64,000 nt of DNA from NCBI GenBank assembly GCA_964388955.1, contig CAYMCO010000015.1, forward strand, positions 1-64,000, given 5' to 3'. The DNA is from CAYMCO01 sp964388955. GTDB lineage: Bacteria; Chloroflexota; Anaerolineae; Anaerolineales; E44-bin32. Both the position numbers and the translations under genes were made by a program. Shown here piece by piece: positions 18,726 to 27,693 of the stretch (within the stretch, counting starts at the first letter, position 1; every line of letters starts with the position of its first letter). A model generated the notes under the pieces. That model did no database searches. It saw nothing but the letters and a program-made list of their open reading frames with translations, and was not told the DNA's origin.

Positions 18726-20621
18726 CTACGCCGCCTCACGCAAGCGCTCGAACTGGCTGTTGTATAGGTCGGCGTAGAAGCCGTTCCTGGCCAGCAGTTC
18801 GTCATGCCTGCCCTGCTCAACGATATCGCCCTCATTCATCACCAGAATCCAATCGGCGTTGCGAATGGTCGACAGGCGGTGTGCAATGATGAAGCTCGTC
18901 CGGCCTTTCATCAATTCCTCCATCGCCCGCTGGATCAGCACCTCGGTGCGGGTATCGACCGAGCTGGTCGCCTCATCCAAGATCAGCATGCTCGGATCGG
19001 TCACGAATGCGCGTGCTATGGTGAGCAGCTGCTTTTGCCCTTCGGAGATGTTCGTGGCATCCTCGTTCAGGACCAAGCCGTAACCCTCCGGCAAGGTGCG
19101 CACGAAGTGATCCACATGCGCGGCTTTCGCCGCCGCGATCACCTCACCGTCGGTAGCGCCGGGTCGGCCATAGCGGATGTTCTCCAGAATTGTGTCATTA
19201 TAGAGCCAGGTGTTTTGTAGCACCATGCCGAACATGCAGCGCAGATCCGCGCGCCGGAAATCCTTGACATTGTGGCCATCGATCAAGATCGCCCCGCTGT
19301 TGACGTCGTAGAAGCGCATCAGCAGTTTGACCATGGTTGTCTTGCCGGCTCCTGTGGGCCCCACCAGGGCGATCTTCTGACCCGGCTGCACCTCAGCGGA
19401 GAAATCCTTGATCACAATCTCGTCCGGGGCGTACCCAAAGCGGACGCTCTGGAAGACCACATGTCCCTGAACCGCTCCCAATTGCACCGGATTGTCGACC
19501 TCGGCGATCTCCTCTTCCTCCCCTAGAAACTCGAAGATGCGTTCGGCGGCAGCGGCCGTCTGCTGCAGCACGTTGGAGATGTTGGCGATCTGGGTGATCG
19601 GCTGGGTGAAAGACCGCACATACTGGATGAATGCCTGAATGTTGCCCACCGTGATGGCATTCTGAATCGCCAAGTACCCACCCAGAATCGCGATGCCCAC
19701 ATAACCGATATTGCCGATGAATCTCATCACCGGGAACATCAGCCCCGATAGAAACTGAGACTTCCACGCCGAGCTGTACAGCGTGTTGTTCAAACCGTCA
19801 AACTTCCTGATGCTCCTTTCCTCGCCGTTAAATGCTTTCATCACCCTGTGGCCACCGAACATCTCTTCGACATGGCCGTTGACATGCCCGAGGTAATCTT
19901 GCTGTTGCGTGAAGTACTTCTGGGACTGCCGCACCACCAGGGTTACGATCAGCATGGATGCGGGGATAATCGTCAAGGCGATCAGAGTCATCTGCCAGCT
20001 GATGGTCAGCATCATGATCACCACACCGACAACGGTCACCGTGGAGGTGACGATCTGTGACAGGCTCTGGTTCAGGGTCTGGTTGATGGTATCCACATCG
20101 TTGGTGATGTGGGCAAGCACCTCTCCCTGGCTGACCCGATCGAAGTACTTGAAGGGAAGCTGGTTGATCTTGCGGGAGATGTCCTGTCGCAGCCGGTAGG
20201 TGATGTCGATGGCGATGCGCGACATGATCCAGCCTTGTATGAGACTGAACAGGGAGGAGGCCACATACAGACCCAAAGTCAGCAGAATGATTTGCCCGAT
20301 GTATTTGAAGTCGATCCCGGATCCCGTTCCCTGGATCTGGGCCAGCACGCCCTCGAACAGTTTTGTGGTCGCTTTTCCCAGAATCTTCGGCCCCACGATG
20401 GTGAAGATGGTCGATCCCACAGCAAAGAGCATTACGATGATGATGGCGAACTTATAGGCGCCCAGATACGAGACCAGCTTCGCCATCGTGCCTTTGAAGT
20501 CGCGCGGCTTATCCCCCTTCATCATTGCCATCGGGCCGCCGTGCCCCATGGGACCGCGCCTCCTCATTGGGCCGATGGCGGGGCGGCCGTCCTCTCTTGA
20601 CCTTTCTCGCGCCTCGCTCAT
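18726..20621 (-). CDS. Heterodimeric ABC exporter subunit, consensus catalytic site
   Basis: A 631-residue half-transporter: a Gly/Met-rich N-terminal tail, six transmembrane helices (about 55-340) and a C-terminal ATPase. Walker A is GPTGAGKTT, Walker B MLILDEATSSVD with the catalytic Glu, and the signature is ISEGQKQLL rather than SGGQ. That signature and the partner's degenerate site match TM287/288- and BmrCD-type heterodimers, which export drugs or lipids. The gene overlaps its partner by four bases (ATGA), so the two are coupled. It is the last gene of the MarR operon. Confidence 0.93.
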   Translation of the reverse strand: MSEARERSREDGRPAIGPMRRRGPMGHGGPMAMMKGDKPRDFKGTMAKLVSYLGAYKFAIIIVMLFAVGSTIFTIVGPKILGKATTKLFEGVLAQIQGTGSGIDFKYIGQIILLTLGLYVASSLFSLIQGWIMSRIAIDITYRLRQDISRKINQLPFKYFDRVSQGEVLAHITNDVDTINQTLNQSLSQIVTSTVTVVGVVIMMLTISWQMTLIALTIIPASMLIVTLVVRQSQKYFTQQQDYLGHVNGHVEEMFGGHRVMKAFNGEERSIRKFDGLNNTLYSSAWKSQFLSGLMFPVMRFIGNIGYVGIAILGGYLAIQNAITVGNIQAFIQYVRSFTQPITQIANISNVLQQTAAAAERIFEFLGEEEEIAEVDNPVQLGAVQGHVVFQSVRFGYAPDEIVIKDFSAEVQPGQKIALVGPTGAGKTTMVKLLMRFYDVNSGAILIDGHNVKDFRRADLRCMFGMVLQNTWLYNDTILENIRYGRPGATDGEVIAAAKAAHVDHFVRTLPEGYGLVLNEDATNISEGQKQLLTIARAFVTDPSMLILDEATSSVDTRTEVLIQRAMEELMKGRTSFIIAHRLSTIRNADWILVMNEGDIVEQGRHDELLARNGFYADLYNSQFERLREAA

Positions 20622-22858
20622 GCTAGCTCCTCCTCGCTCAATTGAGACAATGCGATTTGGCGATAGGTCTCACAGCTCTCCATCAGCGATTGATGGTCCC
20701 CTTTGCCAACCACCCTGCCTTCATCCAACACGACGATCTGGTCAGCGTTCTTCACAGTGGCGACCCGCTGGGTGACGATCAGCACCGTGCTGTCGCCCGT
20801 CTTCTCCTGGAGTGCCCGGCGCAGCGCCGAATCCGTCTTGAAATCCAGCGCCGAGAAGCTGTCATCGAAGATGTAAACCGGAGGCCGCTTGACCAGAGCG
20901 CGGGCAATCGCCAGGCGCTGCTTCTGGCCTCCAGATACATTCGAGCCCCCCTGAGCGATCGGCGCGTCCATCCTCTCCGGCTTCTCCTGGATGAACTCCG
21001 CCGCTTGGGCGATTTCCGCCGCTTCTCTCACGGTCTCCGCGCTGGCGTCCTCGTCTGCGTAGCGCAGGTTGCTCTCGATCGTTCCTGAGAAGAGCGTCCC
21101 CCGCTGCGGGACGTAGCCGATCTTGTCCCGCAGGTCGTGCTGGCGGACATGGCGAATGTCGGTCCCATCCAGGAAAATCGCGCCCTCGGTCACATCGTAG
21201 AAGCGCGGGATCAGGTTGACGAGCGTGGACTTCCCGGAGCCGGTAGATCCGATGAAGGCCGTGGTCTGGCCGGGCTCCGCCGCGAAACTGATGCGGTGGA
21301 GCACGTCGTCCAGCGCGCTCGGATAGCGGAAGGAGACGTCGCGAAACTCGACGCGACCGGCGAAGGGGGCCTCAAACTGCTTGGGCCGCTTGGGGTCCTT
21401 GATGCTGATCTCAGTCTCCAGCACGTCCGCAATCCGCTCGCCGGACACGGCTGCCCTCGGAAGGAAGATAAACATCATTGACATCATGAGGAACGCAAAC
21501 ACGATTTGCATGGCATACTGCATGAAGGCGATCATGTCGCCCACCTGGATATTGGCCTGCGCGACTTGGTGGGCGCCCACCCAGATGATCGCTACGGATA
21601 GGCCATTCATGAGCATCATCATGAGCGGCATCATGGTCACCATCACCCGGGCGATGAACAGGCTGGTGTCCGCCAAATCGCGATTCGCCTTGTCAAAGCG
21701 CTCCTCCTCGTCCTTCTGCTTGTTGAAGGCCCGCACTACCATCATGCCCGATAGGTTCTCACGCACCACCAGATTGAGCCTGTCGATCAGGCTCTGCATG
21801 ATCTGGAATTTCGGAAGGGTGATCGAGAACGCGGTCAGGATCAAGCCCAGCAGCGTCACCACCGCCACGGCGATGAGGTACCACATGTTGGCGCTCTTAT
21901 CGATGGCCCGGATGATCGCCCCGACTCCGATGATGGGAGCATACAGCACCATACGGATGATCATGTATGTCACCATCTGGAGTTGGGTGATATCGTTGGT
22001 CGAGCGCGTGACGAGAGACGCGGTCGAGAAGCGATCGAACTCCGCGCTCGAGAAGTTTTCCACCCTTTCAAAGGCCGCTAGGCGGATATCCCGTGCCACG
22101 CCGGCGGCCGTGCGGGCGGCAAGATAGCCCACCGCGATCATACAAGCGCCGCCCAGCAATGAGATGAGGAGCATGACGCCCCCCGTTCTCAGGATGTAGT
22201 CCCTTTGCATGCGCTCGGTGTTAACCCCGAGCGCTTGATACTCCTGCCTGACTGCTCCCACGGCCATCTGGTTGATCATCCCCTCTCCGAGGCTCGCGAA
22301 TTGCTCGTTCATTTTGGCGGAGAGGGCCGATAGCTGGTCGGCCGGCATCTGCTGAAGCAAGGCGAGGGGATCCGTACCCGGAGGAAGCCTGGATAGATCA
22401 ATACCCATGCTCTGGGCCAGCGCTTGCGCCTTGGGCGAATTTGTGCTCAATTCCTCGATACTTGAGAGTGCTATGAGGGTCTTTCCCATGATCGGATTGA
22501 TCGCGTTGATCTCCGCCTGGCCCACATCTTTCAGTACATAGATGGGCTCATTCGCCACAGCGGGATATTGCCCCACATATTGACTCGCATTCGGGGATCC
22601 GGGCGTTATGAGCTGGTAATCCTCTATCACGCGGGTCTTCTGGTCGGCGCTCATGAAGAGGGTGAGCTTGTCCAACTCACTCTTGCGTATCGCCCCCGGG
22701 ACCGCGTTCTCCACTCCGCTCTGCTGAATGCCGTTGTCAACGATCCTCGATAGATAGTCGGGAAGCGCCAGGTCGGCGTTCGCCTGCACGAAGAGCAGCA
22801 CGATCGCCAGAATGATCAATGGAACATACTTCTTCAGATACTTACTCAAACGGAGCAT
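20618..22858 (-). CDS. Heterodimeric ABC exporter subunit, degenerate site, large external insertion
   Basis: A 746-residue half-transporter, over 100 residues longer than usual. The extra length is an extracytoplasmic insertion of roughly residues 40-225 between helices 1 and 2, rich in polar helix. The ATPase has Walker A GSTGSGKST and signature NVSGGQKQRL. Walker B reads VYIFDDSFSALD, with Asp in place of the catalytic Glu, so this half is catalytically weakened, as in TM287- or BmrC-like partners. It starts 27 bases after the MarR gene and overlaps the next subunit. The insertion may recognise substrate or a surface partner. Confidence 0.92.
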   Translation of the reverse strand: MLRLSKYLKKYVPLIILAIVLLFVQANADLALPDYLSRIVDNGIQQSGVENAVPGAIRKSELDKLTLFMSADQKTRVIEDYQLITPGSPNASQYVGQYPAVANEPIYVLKDVGQAEINAINPIMGKTLIALSSIEELSTNSPKAQALAQSMGIDLSRLPPGTDPLALLQQMPADQLSALSAKMNEQFASLGEGMINQMAVGAVRQEYQALGVNTERMQRDYILRTGGVMLLISLLGGACMIAVGYLAARTAAGVARDIRLAAFERVENFSSAEFDRFSTASLVTRSTNDITQLQMVTYMIIRMVLYAPIIGVGAIIRAIDKSANMWYLIAVAVVTLLGLILTAFSITLPKFQIMQSLIDRLNLVVRENLSGMMVVRAFNKQKDEEERFDKANRDLADTSLFIARVMVTMMPLMMMLMNGLSVAIIWVGAHQVAQANIQVGDMIAFMQYAMQIVFAFLMMSMMFIFLPRAAVSGERIADVLETEISIKDPKRPKQFEAPFAGRVEFRDVSFRYPSALDDVLHRISFAAEPGQTTAFIGSTGSGKSTLVNLIPRFYDVTEGAIFLDGTDIRHVRQHDLRDKIGYVPQRGTLFSGTIESNLRYADEDASAETVREAAEIAQAAEFIQEKPERMDAPIAQGGSNVSGGQKQRLAIARALVKRPPVYIFDDSFSALDFKTDSALRRALQEKTGDSTVLIVTQRVATVKNADQIVVLDEGRVVGKGDHQSLMESCETYRQIALSQLSEEELA

Positions 22859-22885
22859 GTTGGTATATCTCCTGCGATCTGAGGG

Positions 22886-23344
22886 CTAGCCCACATGAAC
22901 TGCGGGTTGGGCGAGCTGCTCGAGCTTGGTGATCAGCAAGCTCAGCGCGGCCGTGGCCTCCGCCTTTTCGCTCTCGGATAAGATCTGGGCCAGATCTTCC
23001 AGCCAACTCTGGCGCGCCCGGAGGCTTTCCTCCAGAATCCGGCGGCCTCTGTCAGTCAAGACAATGCGCTTCACACGCCGGTCTTCCGGATCCTCGCTGC
23101 GGGACACCAAGCCCTGCTGCACCAGCCGGTCCAGCATCTGGCTGGCGGCGGCGCTTGTCACCCCCAGGTGGTCCCCGATTTCCGTGACACCGCAGCTCCC
23201 GAGGCGGTGCAGATGGAACAGAGCGCCCAGGTGCGACATCGAGAATCCCCTCTCCCGGGCGAAGCGGATGAAGTTGCGCATCGAGTGCCGCATGGAGATC
23301 TCCAGCCACTCCTTCAGCGTAGTCACAAAGGGGTCCGCGGGCAT
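22886..23344 (-). CDS. MarR-family repressor of the ABC exporter operon
   Basis: A 152-residue winged-helix regulator. The HTH region runs through GVTEIGDHLGVTSAAASQML and the wing through DRRVKRIVLTDRGRRI. It is the first gene of a three-gene operon with the two exporter subunits, the usual layout for a drug-responsive autorepressor. The ATG at 23344 has a strong GGGGAGGTG site. A perfect TTAGCTAA palindrome lies between the -10 and -35 of its promoter and is the likely operator. Confidence 0.92.
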   Translation of the reverse strand: MPADPFVTTLKEWLEISMRHSMRNFIRFARERGFSMSHLGALFHLHRLGSCGVTEIGDHLGVTSAAASQMLDRLVQQGLVSRSEDPEDRRVKRIVLTDRGRRILEESLRARQSWLEDLAQILSESEKAEATAALSLLITKLEQLAQPAVHVG

Positions 23345-23376
23345 GATTCACCTCCCCGAATAGTTAAGCGGGTGGA

Positions 23377-23405
23377 AGTATAAAGGTTCCTTAGCTAATA
23401 GTCAA
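23377..23405 (-). promoter_or_regulatory. MarR operon promoter with internal palindrome
   Basis: -35 TTGACT (23400-23405), a 17-base spacer and -10 TATACT (23377-23382) on the minus strand, about 33 bases before the MarR ATG. TTAGCTAA (23391-23398) is a perfect palindrome inside the spacer, where a bound repressor would block RNA polymerase. Both hexamers are close to sigma-70 consensus. Confidence 0.75.
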
Positions 23406-23484
23406 GGGAACGGGGGCAGGGGGAGGCACTTGGCAAGCGGGCAGACCACGTGGGGCTGAGAGGTCAGCGCTTCATTCCCCCGGA

Positions 23485-24414
23485 TCAAACAGCCCTCGGA
23501 GAGGGTCGATCCTCAATTCCGGCCTCGAATTCACTCCTTATCGCCCCGCGCAGATAGAGCGCGGTGGGGACAAATGTGACCGATCCCATGACCGTCACCA
23601 CGACCACATCGGCCGGCGAGAACTGCGCATCGGTCAGCACGGGCTGCAGGAACAGCACGATGATCAACCCGACGAACAACATGGTGGTCTGAAACAAGAG
23701 CCCGAGCCCCACGGAATAGCCCAGCGGCTTCCGCCTCCAGAGCAGCAATCCGCCGATGACCCAAGCCGGGGAGAGCAGCGCATCAGGCAGCAGGACCGCC
23801 AGCTCCATGACCGGCAGATCGGACCCTCCGGTCATCGCACTCCCCAGCACAACAAAGACGCGGAGGAATACGAGAATCCCCAGGATGATGAGCACCCCGC
23901 CCGACAGCCGAGCACGCACTCGACATTCCAGGTGCGCTTTCACACTCTTGGAATCGATCCCAGCCACGACCCCGACAATCGTATAGGCGCTCAAGACGAT
24001 CAGGACCAGATAGGACATATATATCCAACTCACCGGCATGACGAACGCGTATGCCAAGTAGTTGTAGAATGCATACATTAGCGCCCCTGGCCAGAGCAAC
24101 GCACCCACCAGGCCACCTCGCCAAGCGGACCACAAAGAAACCAGCAGAGCAGGCAGTCCAATGATGAGGCTGGCGACGTCATTGGCCAATGCGGTCTGGC
24201 GCAGCCACTCCGAGGGGTAGATCCGGCCCGGGCTCAGAATGCCGGCAACGGATGCGGCGGTCATAAGCACGGCCACCAGTAGAGACGAAGCATAGGCCAT
24301 CCACCAGGCGCCCTCCCTCGGCATCCCCGCAAATCCTGAAGTATTCATCAGCGCAAGCCCTCCGCTCAGAACGATGGCCAACCCATGTATGACTATTCTC
24401 CCCAATTGGCCCAT
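23485..24414 (-). CDS. Uncharacterised polytopic membrane protein
   Basis: A 309-residue protein with about eight hydrophobic segments spread over its length. It starts near MGQLGRIVIHGLAIVLSG and ends in a short charged tail. I do not recognise a family; the HAMMM-like spacing of helices suggests a passive membrane module rather than a known transporter. The ATG at 24414 is preferred because the upstream codons are polar and low in coding character; 24480 is the alternative. It stands alone between the MarR promoter and a 400-base gap. Confidence 0.75.
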   Translation of the reverse strand: MGQLGRIVIHGLAIVLSGGLALMNTSGFAGMPREGAWWMAYASSLLVAVLMTAASVAGILSPGRIYPSEWLRQTALANDVASLIIGLPALLVSLWSAWRGGLVGALLWPGALMYAFYNYLAYAFVMPVSWIYMSYLVLIVLSAYTIVGVVAGIDSKSVKAHLECRVRARLSGGVLIILGILVFLRVFVVLGSAMTGGSDLPVMELAVLLPDALLSPAWVIGGLLLWRRKPLGYSVGLGLLFQTTMLFVGLIIVLFLQPVLTDAQFSPADVVVVTVMGSVTFVPTALYLRGAIRSEFEAGIEDRPSPRAV

Positions 24415-24828
24415 TTTGGCAATTGGCTGATCCAGCTTCCGTCCATCTGGCTTCAACGGATGTTGACGGTGCCCAGGCAACTGACTATCCGGGGAGATGG
24501 GACACGAGTCTCGCGGTCAAGTCGACGGTGGAGTGCGAAATGGAGGCTCGGCACTGCCGGTGCTGGGCCTGGCGGACTTGATAAGCTCCGCCCTGCAGCA
24601 CCGCTGCGCTGGGGCTCACTCTGACAGCGATTTCCCGGCTTCATCACTGGCTGGTGCACGCGCTGAGGCAAAGGCTGATCAATCGGCCAGCCTGACGGGC
24701 TCTCGCCGGAGCGGCAGCCGAACAACCCATTCTGAGTTGTCGCTGTCATGGCTGAGGATCCCTGAGGCGGGACGCGCTCAGTCTACCGCGGCCCGGCTTC
24801 CCGGGCCCGCAGCGCGGCCTGGGCGCGA
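24415..24828. other. Gap without a recognisable gene
   Basis: About 410 bases between the KPR-family gene and the membrane protein. A GC-rich imperfect hairpin (CCCGG / CCGGG, about 24789-24802) lies just past the stop of the reductase gene and could weakly terminate it. The frames here lack start signals and family resemblance. Confidence 0.4.
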
Positions 24829-25755
24829 TCATGCGCCCATGGCGCGGTCTAGAGACGGCTTGAGCAAAGCATAGATGGCTTGATGCACAGGCGCGGGCTG
24901 GTGATGCTCCTCCGCCAAGCGCACGATTGCCCCGCTGAAGGCCTCCAGTTCGAAAGGCCGACCGCTGGCGACATCCCGCTGCATGGATGACGTCGTTGCA
25001 GGCTCGAAGCTTTCCAGCAACTGCAGGGCGCGCCCCACAACATCCTTGGGAAGGGCGACCCCTTCCGCATGTGCTAGTGCCTCGATCTCTCGCATCGCGT
25101 TGATCAGCAATGCTCGGGTTTGCGGCACACTCAGGATCTCTCCGATGTTCGCGCGCGCCAGAGATGATACGCCGCCAAAAGATGCGATGAAAAGAAACTT
25201 GGTCCAAATGTCTATGTAGATGTTCGATGAATGGATGGCATCCACTCCGCATTCCCGCCAGGCATCGAGCAGAGGCGCGAGCCGCCGGCCCGGATGTCGA
25301 TCCAGTTCGCCGGCCACGATCCGGCGCAACTGGCTTACCTGGCGGATTACACCGGGGCCCTCGATCAGACTCGAGACACTGCAGAGGCCGCCAACCACGG
25401 AGGCGGAGCCCAGCGAAGAGAGCAGGATCTGATGCGCATCGATGCCATTGAGGAGCGGCAGAATGACCGTCCGAGCCTCGACCAGTGGCTTCATCTGGGC
25501 GATCGCCTCGTCGAGTTGATAGCGCTTCACGGCCACGATCAGATAATCGACCGGGCCGATCTCCCCAGGATCATCTGTCGCTTTGACTCCCTCCAGACGA
25601 AAATCCCCGTGGGGGCTCTTGATCTGCAGGCCCCGCTCCCGAATGGCAGTCAGATGCTCACCCCGGGCGATAAAGGCGACATCATGATTCCCCTGAGCGA
25701 GCAGTCCGCCGAAATACCCGCCGACTCCGCCCGTCCCGAAGACCGCGATTCTCAT
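24829..25755 (-). CDS. Ketopantoate reductase-family protein (2-dehydropantoate 2-reductase-like)
   Basis: A 308-residue NADPH-dependent reductase of the ApbA/PanE fold. The Rossmann loop is GTGGVGGYFGG at residues 7-17. A lysine lies in VAVKRYQLDEA, and the second conserved lysine in IWTKFLFIASFGG. In the classical enzyme an Asn follows that lysine at fixed spacing; here the position is Ile or Ala, so true PanE activity in pantothenate synthesis is uncertain and another 2-keto acid is possible. The ATG at 25755 has a GAGG site. No pantothenate gene is adjacent. Confidence 0.82.
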   Translation of the reverse strand: MRIAVFGTGGVGGYFGGLLAQGNHDVAFIARGEHLTAIRERGLQIKSPHGDFRLEGVKATDDPGEIGPVDYLIVAVKRYQLDEAIAQMKPLVEARTVILPLLNGIDAHQILLSSLGSASVVGGLCSVSSLIEGPGVIRQVSQLRRIVAGELDRHPGRRLAPLLDAWRECGVDAIHSSNIYIDIWTKFLFIASFGGVSSLARANIGEILSVPQTRALLINAMREIEALAHAEGVALPKDVVGRALQLLESFEPATTSSMQRDVASGRPFELEAFSGAIVRLAEEHHQPAPVHQAIYALLKPSLDRAMGA

Positions 25756-26022
25756 CACTGCCTCACAGATATGTTTGGATCGCTCAGTGATCAAATACCC
25801 AGACAAGGCAAGGGACCAACAAAGCCGCTGATGAAGCCGGCCATACGGACGATCCAGTGTTTCCTTCCAGCATTCCCACGCGTGCCAGCGGTATCCCGGC
25901 GATCACCTTGGCGCGCTGCTCTTCAGCGCCAGAGCGCGTCCGAGCAGCGCGACCGGCCATCGGCTGCCCGAGTTGCCCAGACATCGACCGGGCAGCATGG
26001 ATCGAACTGATCGGGCTTCAGG

Positions 26023-26625
26023 CTACTTCTTCCCCTTGCGGCGCTCCGCCAGCGCTTGTTCGGCCGCCTTGCCATAGGCTGAACCGGGAAACGCATCCTG
26101 CGCGGCGCGAAAGTGCCGAACCGATCTCGCATCCTGGCCTAGCTGGCGGGAGGCGATCCCAAGGTTATATTCGCACGCGGCCCGGTAACGAATCCCCAGA
26201 CCTCCCTGCTCGGATTCATCGAGAACCGAACTGAGTATGGCTTCAGCACTGGCGGGATTCTTGCGAAGAAGCTGTACGATCCCCATGTTGGTCAGCACTA
26301 TCAGCCGGGTCTGCCGATCCGGGAAAAGACTCAGCGCGACCTGCAGGACTGCGATGGCGTCTCGCTGGCGCCCCCTCCCCGATAACAGATTTGCGATATC
26401 GGCGAGCAGGCGAGAGCGCATTGTGACCAGATAGATGAAGACCAAGAAGAGAATTGGATTGATGTTTGATCCGCTGACGAAACCCCCGCCAGACATGAGC
26501 AGGGTGATCGCAATGCCTTCCAAGGTGAATTGAAAGGAGATTCCCTCGCGTTTCAAATAGCCCAAGAACCCGAACAGAATTGTGTAGGCAAAACCCAAGA
26601 CGATGATCATTAGATACTCATTCAT
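26023..26625 (-). CDS. Membrane-anchored TPR-like protein, last gene of the ArsA operon
   Basis: A 200-residue protein with two or three N-terminal membrane helices (about 4-23, 34-50, 55-70), followed by TPR-like helical pairs such as AVLQVALSLFPDRQTRLIVL and AACEYNLGIASRQLGQDA, and a Lys-rich end. The start at 26625 has an AGGA site six bases upstream. It lies 68 bases past the first ArsA-type gene and appears co-transcribed with it. A TPR face held at the membrane could dock the ATPases or their cargo. Confidence 0.8.
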   Translation of the reverse strand: MNEYLMIIVLGFAYTILFGFLGYLKREGISFQFTLEGIAITLLMSGGGFVSGSNINPILFLVFIYLVTMRSRLLADIANLLSGRGRQRDAIAVLQVALSLFPDRQTRLIVLTNMGIVQLLRKNPASAEAILSSVLDESEQGGLGIRYRAACEYNLGIASRQLGQDARSVRHFRAAQDAFPGSAYGKAAEQALAERRKGKK

Positions 26626-26693
26626 CAGATATCCTGATCCGCTGCCCTGGCCTCCAGATCTCCGGGGCAAAACACCGCAGTGCGCCCGAAGCG

Positions 26694-27671
26694 TCAGGCA
26701 AACAGATGGTCAGCCGTCCGCCGAAGCATCTCCAACCCGCGCACTTCTGTCTCGAACAGCGGGACGATCGCCCGTACCGCCCCGTTGAAAGTGCTCTCAA
26801 TCTCCCGCATATATTCCGCCTGCATGGCAACACGATTCCTGACGAATTCCGGCGAGTCCTGGGTCACGCTTTCCCGATCGATCACCATATTCACGACAAC
26901 GCCGCCGACCGGTATACCGAAGTCGCTGAACCAGTGGATGAAGCGGGTGATGACCGCGATCGGAAGAGCCTCCGGCAGGGTCACAAAGAAGAAGGCGGTC
27001 AGTGCGGGATTGGTAAGCAGTTTCTTGGCGTGTTCCATCCGCTGCCGAAAATTGAGCAGATACTCCATCAGGGGATCCTTCTGCTCCTTCTTCCTGCTGT
27101 AGGAGAGCATCTCGCGGAGCGATACAGCTTCCTCACGGCTCTTCATCATCTTATTGACCCACAGGGAATACACAGAGGACATTCCCAGCAGGCGGCGCGC
27201 GTTGGCCGTCGGGGCCGTATCAAAGACATACACATCATATTCATCTTCGAACATCAAGTCGATCATGTTCTCGAACATGGCCGATTCTTCAAAGGCTGGG
27301 TTCATGGTGGCCGATTCGACGAACTCATCCGCCTTGGTCTTGATATCCGCGTACTTGAGGAACCATCCGATCTTCTCTCGGATCTCCTTCTTGGATCGTT
27401 CAATCGTCTCGCGTGTATCGATTTCGTAGGCGATCAGATTCATCGCCTCGTCGACCGGAGTGGGCTTACCGAATATATCCATATCCAGAAGACTGGACAA
27501 GCTGTGGACCGGGTTGGTCGAGGCCAACAGGGTGCGCCTGCCCCGATTTGCGAACCACAACGCCGTAGCACCGGCGAGCACAGTTTTCCCGACCCCACCT
27601 TTACCCCCGAAGAACGCATACTTCAACTCCGGTTTTTCTCTCAAGAATTCCTGGGTGGACTTGACGATCAT
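26694..27671 (-). CDS. ArsA/Get3-type ATPase, copy 1
   Basis: A 325-residue SIMIBI-class ATPase with the deviant P-loop FGGKGGVGKT (residues 21-30), the signature lysine being Lys24. The switch region reads VFDTAPTANARRLLGM, where the family usually has DTAPTGH. In eukaryotes Get3 delivers tail-anchored proteins, and ArsA drives arsenite efflux. No ars gene lies here and the protein is a single ATPase domain, not the ArsA double. A GAAGGGG site precedes the ATG. It starts 22 bases after a second ArsA-type ATPase, so a heterodimer is plausible because this class works as dimers. Confidence 0.9.
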   Translation of the reverse strand: MIVKSTQEFLREKPELKYAFFGGKGGVGKTVLAGATALWFANRGRRTLLASTNPVHSLSSLLDMDIFGKPTPVDEAMNLIAYEIDTRETIERSKKEIREKIGWFLKYADIKTKADEFVESATMNPAFEESAMFENMIDLMFEDEYDVYVFDTAPTANARRLLGMSSVYSLWVNKMMKSREEAVSLREMLSYSRKKEQKDPLMEYLLNFRQRMEHAKKLLTNPALTAFFFVTLPEALPIAVITRFIHWFSDFGIPVGGVVVNMVIDRESVTQDSPEFVRNRVAMQAEYMREIESTFNGAVRAIVPLFETEVRGLEMLRRTADHLFA

Positions 27672-27693
27672 GGCAACGCCCCTTCGCTCGCTC

